DNA from: Spirochaetaceae bacterium
Lineage (GTDB): Bacteria; Spirochaetota; Spirochaetia; Treponematales; Treponemataceae
DNA: 5,765 nt
Direction of reading: 5' to 3'
NCBI GenBank assembly: GCA_031272345.1
Contig: JAISTZ010000010.1
Location: 1-5,765 of the forward strand
Below are positions 1 to 5,754 of this stretch, piece by piece. Numbering within the stretch: the stretch's first letter is position 1; each line of letters starts with the position of its first letter. The notes below the pieces were generated by a model, which worked only from the letters and a program-made list of their open reading frames with translations, ran no database searches and was not told where the DNA came from. The translations under genes and the position numbers were made by a program.

Positions 1-324
1 CTGCTCGTCCGTCAGGGACATGAAATATTTAGCCATCTCTTTAAACCATAGCAATTTGTCATCACTGATGTTGTCAAGGTTGGATTTGGCAAATCCGTCA
101 TAAAAGATAATCCGCTCCCCGCTTTTGAAAAAGAGCAACACCCGATACCCGCCGCGTTTGCCGCCGCCCTGCCGGGCAACACGCTGTTTGTACACATAGC
201 CGCCAAAGTTTGCGTCAATTCTCCCTGCCTCCAATTCAGCAATAACGTTCAAAAGATCGTCATCGCGTATATGCGCTTTGCGGGCAAACCGGACGAAGGA
301 CTTATCCTTGAAGCGTCTCATCAT
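1..324 (-). CDS. RelE/HigB-like type II toxin, 3' part outside window (partial)
   Basis: The reading frame is open from ATG 324-322 to the window edge (108 codons, no stop), so the C-terminus is missing. My translation starts MMRRFKDKSFVRFARKAHIR. It then carries the block I associate with the PF06296/COG4737 RelE-type toxins: IDANFGGYVYKQRVAR (36-51), a Gly/Lys-rich turn GGGKRGGYR (53-61), a hydrophobic strand VLLFF, then YDGFAKSNLDNI (75-86). Toxins of this family are thought to act on translation by mRNA cleavage, and are usually encoded just upstream of an HTH antitoxin, which here would lie left of position 1. Start choice: the N-terminal FxxKxFxRFARK pattern matches the family when translation begins at Met1 or Met2. 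No Shine-Dalgarno sequence precedes either ATG. G+C is about 48% over 1-360, well below the adjacent operon, suggesting acquisition. Family assignment is from remembered motifs; activity is unproven. Confidence 0.82.
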   Translation of the reverse strand, partial: MMRRFKDKSFVRFARKAHIRDDDLLNVIAELEAGRIDANFGGYVYKQRVARQGGGKRGGYRVLLFFKSGERIIFYDGFAKSNLDNISDDKLLWFKEMAKYFMSLTDEQ

Positions 325-327
325 GGA

Positions 328-356
328 ATAATACCGTAAAACCGTCGGCTTGTCAA
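328..356 (-). promoter_or_regulatory. Near-consensus sigma70 promoter of the toxin gene, predicted leaderless
   Basis: On the minus strand a perfect -35 box TTGACA (356-351) is followed by exactly 17 bases and then TATTAT (333-328), five of six matches to the -10 consensus. Counting seven bases on from the -10 gives a predicted transcription start at A321, the first base of the second ATG codon; the first ATG starts at 324. The transcript would therefore have essentially no 5' leader. This agrees with the absence of a ribosome binding site. The promoter begins 31 bases beyond the stop codon of the permease-ATPase gene and points the same way. Confidence 0.8.
330..345 (-). promoter_or_regulatory. 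Direct octamer repeat in promoter spacer, possible operator
   Basis: Within the spacer and -10 box lie two adjacent octamers, ACGGTTTT (345-338) and ACGGTATT (337-330), which match at seven of eight positions. Toxin-antitoxin promoters are commonly repressed by the antitoxin or by the complex, and a repeat overlapping the -10 is a plausible binding site. It is a direct rather than inverted repeat and short enough to be chance, so the assignment is tentative. Confidence 0.25.
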
Positions 357-386
357 GTTATCGAAAAGGAAGAAAAATCAGCTCCA

Positions 387-1970
387 TCACCCGCTCCCCA
401 GGGCGTCCAGGATGTCCTCTTCCAGGGGGGCGAGCTCCGGGGGAAGACGCACGTAGGTGTCCGCCATGGATCGGGGGGCGGCGCGGCTCCGGGGTACGGG
501 GATGTCCCTGGCGATGGAGAGGGGCTCCCCGGTGAGCGCCAGAATCCGGTCCGCCAGGCAGAGGGCCTCCCGCACGTCGTGGGTCACCAGGAGGGCCGTG
601 CGGGGTTCCTGGGCAAGGAGCGAGCGGGTCAGGTCCATGAGGGCGAGCTTGAGGGGCAGGTCCTGGGAGTTGAATGCCTCGTCCATGAGGAGGACCGGGG
701 CGGGGTAGCAGAACGCCCGCGCCAGGGCGGTCCGCTGGCGTTCACCCCCGGAGAGCTCCGTCGGGAAGGCGTTTTCCCGGCCCGAAAGCCCTGTTTTTTC
801 CAGAAAGGCCAGGGCCCTGGGGATGGCGCCGGGGCGCGCCGCCGGGAGGGCGACGTTTTGGAGGACCGTACGCCAGGGGAGGAGCTGCCCGTCCTGAAAG
901 AGATAGGACACCCCCCCGGGGGCGTCTCCCTGTCCTTCAGCGCCCCGCAGGATCGTCCCCCCGTCCGGGGTAAGGATGCCCGCAACGCAGTCCAGGAGGG
1001 TCGTCTTCCCCCTGCCCGATGCGGCAAGAATCGCCGTCACACTGCCCCCGGCAAAATCCACGGAAAAGTCCCTGAAGAGCTCCCGCCCACCGCGCCGGAC
1101 ACGGAGTCCCTTCACCCTGAGGGGGACTCCTTCGGTCACCCTGGAGTCACCCTGGGCCGGGAAATCCCTCCCTGTCCCCGCGGCCCTGGGGCCGCCGGCT
1201 TTTTTGGCCCTGAAGAGGCATCCCTGGGGCAGGGAGAGGACCCCCTCCAGGACGAAGCACAGGACGACCAGGGTGACCGTGACGGCGAAGACCCCGGCGG
1301 TTTCCAGGCGGACCTTCTGGCTGTAGAGGAGGGTCCCCGCGCCGTAGTCCGGCAGGGTGAGCACCTCCCCAGCGGCCACGACCTTCCAGCAGAGCCCGAA
1401 GGACGACCGCAGGCCCCCGAGGAAATTCGGTGTGCACGAGGGGACGTACACGTGCCGGAGGAGGCGGAGCCGGGAGAAGCCGTAGGCCCCCATGGCGTCG
1501 ACCAGCCGGCGGGGGGTGTTTCTGATTCCGGCGGCGACGGCGTCGGTCATCACCGGGAGGGCCATGAGGGCCGCGATGAACAGGGGGAGCAGGTTCGACC
1601 CCAGCCAGAACACCGCCAGGAGGATGATCGACACCACCGGGACCGCCCGGATCACCGTGAGGGGGAAGGCCGTGAAGGAGCGGAAGCCCGGGCTGAGACC
1701 GGCCCCCAGGCCCAGGCAGGTTCCCAGGACCAGGGTGACCGCCGACGCGCCCAGGGCCCGGAGGCAGCTCGCCCCCAGGTGGCGGAGGAACAGGGGACTC
1801 CCCCCGTGCCGGAGGAACCACCGGGCCACCGCTTCCGGGGAGGGGAGGATGAGGGGGGAGCCGATTGCCCGGGAGGCGAGCTCCCAGGCAAGGAGGAACA
1901 CGAGGATTGACAGGGGGACCGTCAAGCGCGGGGGGGCCTTCATGGGAGGGGATTCACCGGGCCGGGTCAT
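387..1970 (-). CDS. Single-chain ABC transporter: SsuC-like permease fused to SsuB-like ATPase
   Basis: This 527-residue inner-membrane protein carries both importer functions in one chain. Residues 1 to about 250 form the permease domain, with hydrophobic segments near 18-35, 72-92, 101-121, 126-146 and 226-246. An EAA-like coupling loop lies around 157-187 (DAMGAYGFSRLRLLRHVYVP). A polar linker (about 253-283) leads to the nucleotide-binding domain: P-loop AASGRGKTT (316-324), Q-loop Gln359, signature LSGGERQR (406-413), Walker B VLLMDE (426-431), H-loop His464. Two deviations stand out: the first P-loop glycine is Ala316, and the Walker B/D-loop reads DEAFNSQD where DEPFxALD is usual. In the SsuABC/TauABC/ThiXYZ class these domains are normally separate proteins. 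The start at 1970 overlaps the preceding gene's stop as ATGA, implying translational coupling; Met10 (1943) is a weaker alternative with no Shine-Dalgarno. Energises uptake of whatever the upstream binding protein captures; substrate unknown. Confidence 0.92.
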   Translation of the reverse strand: MTRPGESPPMKAPPRLTVPLSILVFLLAWELASRAIGSPLILPSPEAVARWFLRHGGSPLFLRHLGASCLRALGASAVTLVLGTCLGLGAGLSPGFRSFTAFPLTVIRAVPVVSIILLAVFWLGSNLLPLFIAALMALPVMTDAVAAGIRNTPRRLVDAMGAYGFSRLRLLRHVYVPSCTPNFLGGLRSSFGLCWKVVAAGEVLTLPDYGAGTLLYSQKVRLETAGVFAVTVTLVVLCFVLEGVLSLPQGCLFRAKKAGGPRAAGTGRDFPAQGDSRVTEGVPLRVKGLRVRRGGRELFRDFSVDFAGGSVTAILAASGRGKTTLLDCVAGILTPDGGTILRGAEGQGDAPGGVSYLFQDGQLLPWRTVLQNVALPAARPGAIPRALAFLEKTGLSGRENAFPTELSGGERQRTALARAFCYPAPVLLMDEAFNSQDLPLKLALMDLTRSLLAQEPRTALLVTHDVREALCLADRILALTGEPLSIARDIPVPRSRAAPRSMADTYVRLPPELAPLEEDILDALGSG

Positions 1971-2947
1971 TCAAAGTAGAAGCCCCTGTCCGGCAGGGCC
2001 CCACCGACGGAGTCGACGTCGCTGTCCAGGAAGATCCCCAGGAGGGCCTCCACCGAGGGCATGGCGTCAACCGCGCCGGTGTATACGAAGGCCGACGAGG
2101 GAATCGCCCTGGCCGCGGCGGCCCCCTGGGGGGTGTGTTTTTCTGCCAGCTCCCCGGCTTCTTCGGGGTGGGCGTTGGTCCACGCGATTGCGTCTTTGAG
2201 GGCGTCCAGGAAGAGGCGCACGGTTTTGGGATATTTTTTTACCCGCCGGGAGATGACCACGAGGGCCGTCATGGGGTAGACCGCCTGGGGGTCCCCCTGG
2301 GCCAGGGCGAATTCCTTCTGGAAGTCGATGGCCCGGCAGAACGCCGGGTCCCTGGAGATGACCGCCGTGCTGAAGGGCTCGGGCAACACCGCGTAGCCGA
2401 TCCTGCCCGAAAGGAGCGCCTGGGGGATTTCCGCGGGAGGTATGGAATAGTCCAGGGTGACTTCACCCTCCGCAAGTCCCGCCTCTTTAAGGAGATAGCG
2501 GAAGACGTAGTCCGGGGTGGCCCCCTGGCCCGCGACGTGGACCCGCTTCCCCCTAAGGGAACCCAGGGAGGTGACCCTCCGGTCTTTGGTGACCAGGGAG
2601 ACCATGCCGTTCCCCATGATCGCCCCCAGGACAACCGCCCCCTTGCTGGCCCCGTAGGTCTTGGCCGCCAGGTTGATGGGGAGGACCCCCACGTCGATTT
2701 CGCCCTTGAGCATCTTGGGCAAAAGGATGTCCGGCCCGGCCTCGACCTCGAAGGCCGTCTTCATCCCGTCCAGCACGGGAGGGTGCTCGAAGAGGTAGGC
2801 CATGGGGATGGCGCTCGGCCCGTTCAGGGCCGCCACCCGCAGGACAAGGTCGTCGTCCGCCTCCGGAGGCGGGGCCTTGCCGCCCTTTGCCCACAGGGGA
2901 AGCACAAGGAGACCGCACACAACCAGCGCCCACAACAGCCGTTTCAT
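1967..2947 (-). CDS. Periplasmic ABC solute-binding protein, SsuA/NMT1 type (COG0715-like)
   Basis: This 326-residue protein should capture a small solute in the periplasm and deliver it to the downstream permease-ATPase. It starts with a signal peptide: basic MKR, a hydrophobic core, and a likely signal peptidase I cut after Ala20 (PLWA/KGG). No lipobox is present; the only cysteine in the core (Cys11) lacks the required context. The mature part shows the two-lobe binding-protein pattern: first strand LVLRVAALNGPSAIPMAYL (34-52), GEIDVGVLPINLAA (82-95), the hallmark GQGATPDYVFRYLLKEAGL (140-158), then GYAVLPEPFSTAV (184-196). The family binds sulfonates, taurine, nitrate or thiamine-related pyrimidines, and the sequence does not tell me which. 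A longer frame begins at 2980, but 2947 is preferred: it gives a proper signal peptide and is preceded by GGAGG at a 6-nt spacing, whereas 2980 lies inside the upstream gene and adds RLWRNRRRRG. Confidence 0.9.
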   Translation of the reverse strand: MKRLLWALVVCGLLVLPLWAKGGKAPPPEADDDLVLRVAALNGPSAIPMAYLFEHPPVLDGMKTAFEVEAGPDILLPKMLKGEIDVGVLPINLAAKTYGASKGAVVLGAIMGNGMVSLVTKDRRVTSLGSLRGKRVHVAGQGATPDYVFRYLLKEAGLAEGEVTLDYSIPPAEIPQALLSGRIGYAVLPEPFSTAVISRDPAFCRAIDFQKEFALAQGDPQAVYPMTALVVISRRVKKYPKTVRLFLDALKDAIAWTNAHPEEAGELAEKHTPQGAAAARAIPSSAFVYTGAVDAMPSVEALLGIFLDSDVDSVGGALPDRGFYFE

Positions 2948-2953
2948 TCCGCG

Positions 2954-2958
2954 CCTCC
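2954..2958 (-). promoter_or_regulatory. Ribosome binding site deciding the binding-protein start
   Basis: GGAGG (2958-2954) lies in the 13-nt gap after the TAG stop of the 261-residue protein (2963-2961), six bases before ATG 2947-2945. It supports the internal start over the in-frame ATG at 2980. Confidence 0.85.
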
Positions 2959-2960
2959 GC

Positions 2961-3746
2961 CTATTTCGCCAAAGCCGCAACGGTGAGCATGAAGTCCCCC
3001 AGGGTGGAGCCGAATTCCGGGGCCCCCTCCATGATGATTTTGCCGTTGCAGCTCGCCTCGAAGAGGTCGTCGATCTGGAGGAGGGTGCCCAGGGCGGCGT
3101 CCACGTCCCGGAAGGCCAGGCAGAAGAAGGGCAGCGCCCGGGTGTAGCGGCCCCGGCAGGCCTTGGACTTGCCCGCCTTTACCCGGATGTAGGCCGCCAG
3201 AAGGTCGTTCCCGATGACCCGGAAGGCGTAGACCCTGTCCGGGCTCGCGGCGGCCCACTTGCGCACCCCCGGCTCCCCGGCCTTGTTCAACTGGCTGATG
3301 CCGTTTGCCAGGAGGTAGAAATACAGTTTGACCAGGAGCTCCTTGTCCGCCTGCTTTGCGGGGGGCTTCTTTGCCCCCAGGAGGCTTGAGAGCTTGAGGA
3401 GGGCCCTCATCGTGGGGATGAAGAGGGGCGAAAAGACCCCGCTGATTTTGGGCAGGGCGGTGAGGTCGTTCTTGAAAAAGGCGTTCAGCCTGGGGATGCT
3501 CGAAAACCGCAGTTCCACGTCGGGTTTTTGCTCACTTGGGCCCAGGGTGACGGAGAGGACGCCGCCGGTCACCACGAAGTGAGTCCCCACCAGACCCGCC
3601 TCGTCCTCGGCGGAAATCTGAATCACCCCGTTCTTGCCTGCAAAGGCCGCCGCAAGGGAGGGCACGTCGTTCACCAGCACCCGCACCAGGGGGACCGCGG
3701 CGTTCAAAAAGATTCTGTTTGCGTATAAGTCTTGCTCGGTTACCAT
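2961..3746 (-). CDS. Uncharacterised protein with two possible SCP2-like halves
   Basis: I do not recognise this 261-residue protein by name. It has no signal peptide or clear membrane span, so it is probably cytoplasmic. Two parts resemble the sterol-carrier-protein-2 fold pattern of a strand P-x-x-x-L-x-F, then a leucine-rich helix, then a closing G-rich strand. The first is about 54-118 (KPDVELRFSSIPRLNAFF at 74-91). The second is about 180-258 (LPFFCLAFRDVDAALGTLL at 205-223, then ASCNGKIIMEGAPEFGSTLG at 231-250). The second resembles SCP2 more closely, since the Gly-Lys-Ile-x-x-x-Gly segment is typical of that fold. SCP2-like domains bind lipids or other hydrophobic ligands; a role here is inference. 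Start: ATG 3746 is preceded by AAGGAGA with 5 nt between GGAG and the ATG. It sits 23 nt after the transketolase C subunit and 13 nt before the binding protein, which places it in the same functional unit. Confidence 0.75.
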   Translation of the reverse strand: MVTEQDLYANRIFLNAAVPLVRVLVNDVPSLAAAFAGKNGVIQISAEDEAGLVGTHFVVTGGVLSVTLGPSEQKPDVELRFSSIPRLNAFFKNDLTALPKISGVFSPLFIPTMRALLKLSSLLGAKKPPAKQADKELLVKLYFYLLANGISQLNKAGEPGVRKWAAASPDRVYAFRVIGNDLLAAYIRVKAGKSKACRGRYTRALPFFCLAFRDVDAALGTLLQIDDLFEASCNGKIIMEGAPEFGSTLGDFMLTVAALAK

Positions 3747-3769
3747 AGTTTCTCCTTATGCCGCGCCGC

Positions 3770-4768
3770 TCAGACCTCGTCGGTCCAGTCGTCGTCTTCC
3801 TCGAAGTCCCGGCCCATGATTTCCTGCACCCCCGCGATGATGCCGTTGGTGTCGATACCGTAGATCGCCATGAGGTCCTCGTGGAGGCCGATCTTGGCGA
3901 ACACGTCCGGGACGCCCAGGCGCTTGAAGGCGCAGCCCTTGCCGCTCCCGGCGATGACCTCGGCCACCGCGCTCCCCAGGCCGCCGATGACGCTGTGGTC
4001 CTCCACGGTGATGATGCGCCGGGTCTCGCCCACGGCCTTGAGCACCGCTTCTTCGTCCAGGGGCTTTATGGTGTGCATGTCCAGCACCCGCACCTTCACC
4101 TCGTTCTCCAGCAGCTTTGACGCCTGAACCGCCTCGTTCACGCAGGACCCGCAGGCAATCACCGTGATGTCCGTGCCGGGCCGCAGCTCCACGGCCTTGC
4201 CCAGGGTGAACCCGTAGTCGTCCCGGTCGTAGACCCGCTGGTCGAACCCCCGGTTGATGCGGATGTAGAAGGGCCCCGGAGTCTCGTAGGCGCAGCGGAT
4301 GGCGTTTGCGGTCTCAACCCCGTCCGCGGGCACGATAACCCGCAGGTTCGCCATGGTGCGCATGATGCCCACGTCCTCGGTGCTGTGGTGGGTGCTCCCG
4401 GCCTGGCCGAAGGACAAGCCCGCGTGGGTGCCCAGCATTTTGACGTTGACGTTCTGGTAGCACACATCCGTGTGCACCTGGTCCAGGGCCCGGGCGGAGT
4501 TGAAGATCCCGAAGGTCGACGTGAAGGCCACGAATCCGCCCTTGGCAAGCCCCGCGGCGATGCCGATCATGTTCTGCTCGGCGATGCCCACGTTGAAGAA
4601 CCGCTCCGGGAATTTCTCCCCGAACGCGCCGATTTTTGTGGACGACGCCAGGTCCGCGGTGAGGGCCACGATGTCCCTGTGCCGCTCCGCCAGATCGCAG
4701 AGCACTTCCCCGTAAATGGCGGTGGAAGAAAGTTTTGTGGTATCAGTTACCGTGTACGAAAGGGCCAT
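3770..4768 (-). CDS. Transketolase, C-terminal subunit (pyrimidine-binding and C-terminal domains)
   Basis: This 332-residue subunit pairs with the upstream gene product to make a split transketolase, transferring a two-carbon ketol unit between sugars with thiamine diphosphate (TPP). The Pyr domain contains FFNVGIAEQNMIGIAAGLA (57-75), with catalytic Glu64 that activates the TPP aminopyrimidine. The substrate channel segment is THAGLSFGQAGSTHHSTED (114-132). Aligned without gaps to yeast transketolase THDSIGVGEDGPTH, His115 and His127 match His469 and His481, but conserved Asp477 is Ala123 (codon 4402-4400) and Glu476 is Gln122. The Arg359 position appears to be Thr16. The C-terminal domain follows from about 185, with VEDHSVIGGLGSAVAE (255-270), and the protein ends in an acidic tail (EEDDDWTDEV). 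The start overlaps the N-subunit stop by one base (TGATG), with AGGAGG 7 nt upstream. A related TPP enzyme of the transketolase/DXS superfamily is the alternative; substrates are unknown. Confidence 0.93.
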   Translation of the reverse strand: MALSYTVTDTTKLSSTAIYGEVLCDLAERHRDIVALTADLASSTKIGAFGEKFPERFFNVGIAEQNMIGIAAGLAKGGFVAFTSTFGIFNSARALDQVHTDVCYQNVNVKMLGTHAGLSFGQAGSTHHSTEDVGIMRTMANLRVIVPADGVETANAIRCAYETPGPFYIRINRGFDQRVYDRDDYGFTLGKAVELRPGTDITVIACGSCVNEAVQASKLLENEVKVRVLDMHTIKPLDEEAVLKAVGETRRIITVEDHSVIGGLGSAVAEVIAGSGKGCAFKRLGVPDVFAKIGLHEDLMAIYGIDTNGIIAGVQEIMGRDFEEDDDWTDEV

Positions 4769-5637
4769 CAGCGTACCTCCTGCAATCGCTTTGCCAGGTG
4801 CGCGTCCAGGCTTTTTTCCGCCTGGGCCACCTTGGGGTCGTCAAGGGCGCCGTAGTGCCAGTGACGGTTGTTTTCCATGAAGTCGATCCCGCAGCCCTTG
4901 ACGGTCTCCAGGATGATGCACGTGGGCTTGCCCGGCCCGGCGTTGAAGGCGTCAATCGCCCCGCCGATCGCGGCGTCGAGCTCGTCGAACCGGTGGCCGT
5001 TGATTTTTTTTGTGGTGAATCCGAAGGAGCGCCACTTGTCTTCGAGCGGCTCGATGCCCATCACCTCTTCCACCGCGCCGTCCATCATGAAACGGTTGTG
5101 GTCGACAAGGGTGATGACCCCGGTGAGCTTGTACTGGGCGACGGCCATGGCCGCCTCCCAGACGGACCCCTCGTTGCACTCGCCGTCACCCAGGAGGCAG
5201 AAGACCCGGTAGTTCCGGCCCGAAAGCCGCGACGCCAGGCCCAGCCCCGCCGCTAGGGAGAGGCCGTGCCCCAGGGAGCCCGTGGAGCAGTCGACCCCGG
5301 GCACCTTGGTGCTGTCCAGGTGAATCCCGAAGGAAGAACCCGTGAGGTTGAAGTCCTTGATGAGGTCTATGCTGAAATAGCCCTTGTCCGCCAGGATGGG
5401 CGCGTGGGCCACGCCGATGTGGCCCTTGGAGATGATCATCCTGTCCCGGTCTTCCCAATCGGGCCGGGCCGGGTCGATCTTTAAATACTTGTGATAGAGA
5501 ATCGTGAGCGCGTCCAGGGCGCTCAGGGACCCCCCGATGTGCCCGCTGTGGGCCCAGACCACGGTTTTGAGGCAGAGTCTGCGGAGCCTGTCGGCGGTTT
5601 CCTCCAGCTTGCGCCATTCGTCCAAAGAAAGCGGCAT
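4768..5637 (-). CDS. Transketolase, N-terminal subunit (TPP diphosphate-binding domain)
   Basis: This 289-residue subunit supplies the PP domain that holds the TPP diphosphate and Mg2+, and is inactive without the C subunit encoded next. The metal/TPP motif runs from GDGECNEGSVWEAA (150-163) to Asn181, with Asp151 and Asn181 as metal ligands. Active-site histidines of known transketolases are all present: His33 (SGHIGG), His73 (SKGH), His106 (GIHLD) and His261 (HWHYG). The STGSLGHG loop (118-125) and TVKGCGIDFMEN (245-256) also fit. A small difference is Ile34 where most members have Pro in SGHPGG. Length suits stand-alone N subunits of split transketolases. Start at 5637 is supported by GGAGGT at 5647-5642, 5 nt before ATG when measured from GGAGG. 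It is the first gene of the operon, about 24 nt after the predicted transcription start. It is not the fused DXS or full-length transketolase found in many bacteria. Confidence 0.94.
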   Translation of the reverse strand: MPLSLDEWRKLEETADRLRRLCLKTVVWAHSGHIGGSLSALDALTILYHKYLKIDPARPDWEDRDRMIISKGHIGVAHAPILADKGYFSIDLIKDFNLTGSSFGIHLDSTKVPGVDCSTGSLGHGLSLAAGLGLASRLSGRNYRVFCLLGDGECNEGSVWEAAMAVAQYKLTGVITLVDHNRFMMDGAVEEVMGIEPLEDKWRSFGFTTKKINGHRFDELDAAIGGAIDAFNAGPGKPTCIILETVKGCGIDFMENNRHWHYGALDDPKVAQAEKSLDAHLAKRLQEVR

Positions 5638-5667
5638 AATAACCTCCGGGAAAGAAAAGATATTCTA

Positions 5668-5696
5668 ATTATAACACGGTTCCGGCGTTACGTAAA
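5668..5696 (-). promoter_or_regulatory. Sigma70-type promoter of the five-gene operon
   Basis: The minus strand shows a perfect -10 TATAAT (5673-5668) with an extended TGT in front (5676-5674), and TTTACG (5696-5691) 17 bases upstream, four of six matches to the -35 consensus. The predicted start is A5661, leaving a 24-nt leader that contains the GGAGGT ribosome binding site. An 8-bp palindrome TTACGTAA (5688-5695) overlaps the -35 box and could be an operator, though a palindrome this short can occur by chance. There is no room for a riboswitch after this start. Confidence 0.78.
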
Positions 5697-5726
5697 GAAA
5701 ATTTGCGCAGAATCGCCGAGGGGGCC

Positions 5727-5754
5727 CGGGGCGGGGGCCGGCGGCCCCGCCCCG
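5727..5754. repeat. Very GC-rich perfect inverted repeat upstream of the operon promoter
   Basis: CGGGGCGGGG (5727-5736) and CCCCGCCCCG (5745-5754) are exact reverse complements, giving a 10-bp all-G/C stem with an 8-base loop that is itself GC-only. No T-run follows on either strand, so it is not a classical intrinsic terminator. It could end transcription of a gene lying to the right, or be a chance product of GC-rich spacer. The rest of 5698-5765 shows nothing else that I can name. Confidence 0.6.

Larger units (their letters stand above)
325..386. other. Short intergenic region between ABC gene and toxin gene; no terminator seen
   Basis: These 62 bases separate the TGA stop of the permease-ATPase gene (389-387) from the toxin start. 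They contain the toxin promoter and, just after the stop, a pyrimidine-rich run on the minus strand (TTTTTCTTCCTTTTC, about 376-362). I could find no GC-rich hairpin before that run, so an intrinsic terminator for the five-gene operon is not supported and read-through into the toxin gene is possible. Confidence 0.55.

Noticed and set aside
12..242. A 76-residue minus-strand frame.
   Set aside because: It begins at a TTG and is a shifted frame inside the toxin gene. The true frame is the one open from 324 to 1.
579..1910. A 443-codon open frame on the plus strand opposite the permease-ATPase gene.
   Set aside because: It is rich in Gly, Glu, Pro, Arg and Gln with no recognisable motif, and lies wholly antisense to a gene with clear ABC motifs. 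Long antisense frames are expected in GC-rich DNA.
1930..1936. A run of seven G on the plus strand near the 5' end of the permease-ATPase gene, considered as a phase-variation tract.
   Set aside because: It encodes ordinary Ala-Pro-Pro codons, and similar short G or C runs occur throughout this GC-rich sequence (for example 911-917).
2905..2925. A lipoprotein signal in the binding protein (Cys11 in the hydrophobic core).
   Set aside because: The residues before the cysteine (LVV) do not fit a lipobox, and the cysteine is too early in the core. A signal peptidase I site after Ala20 fits better.
1865..2986. A 373-codon open frame on the plus strand opposite the binding protein.
   Set aside because: Same low-complexity composition, and no motif, Shine-Dalgarno sequence or promoter; the minus-strand frame has a signal peptide and family hallmarks.
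4735..5256. Plus-strand open frames opposite the transketolase genes.
   Set aside because: These are antisense shadows. The minus-strand proteins have complete TPP and active-site motifs.
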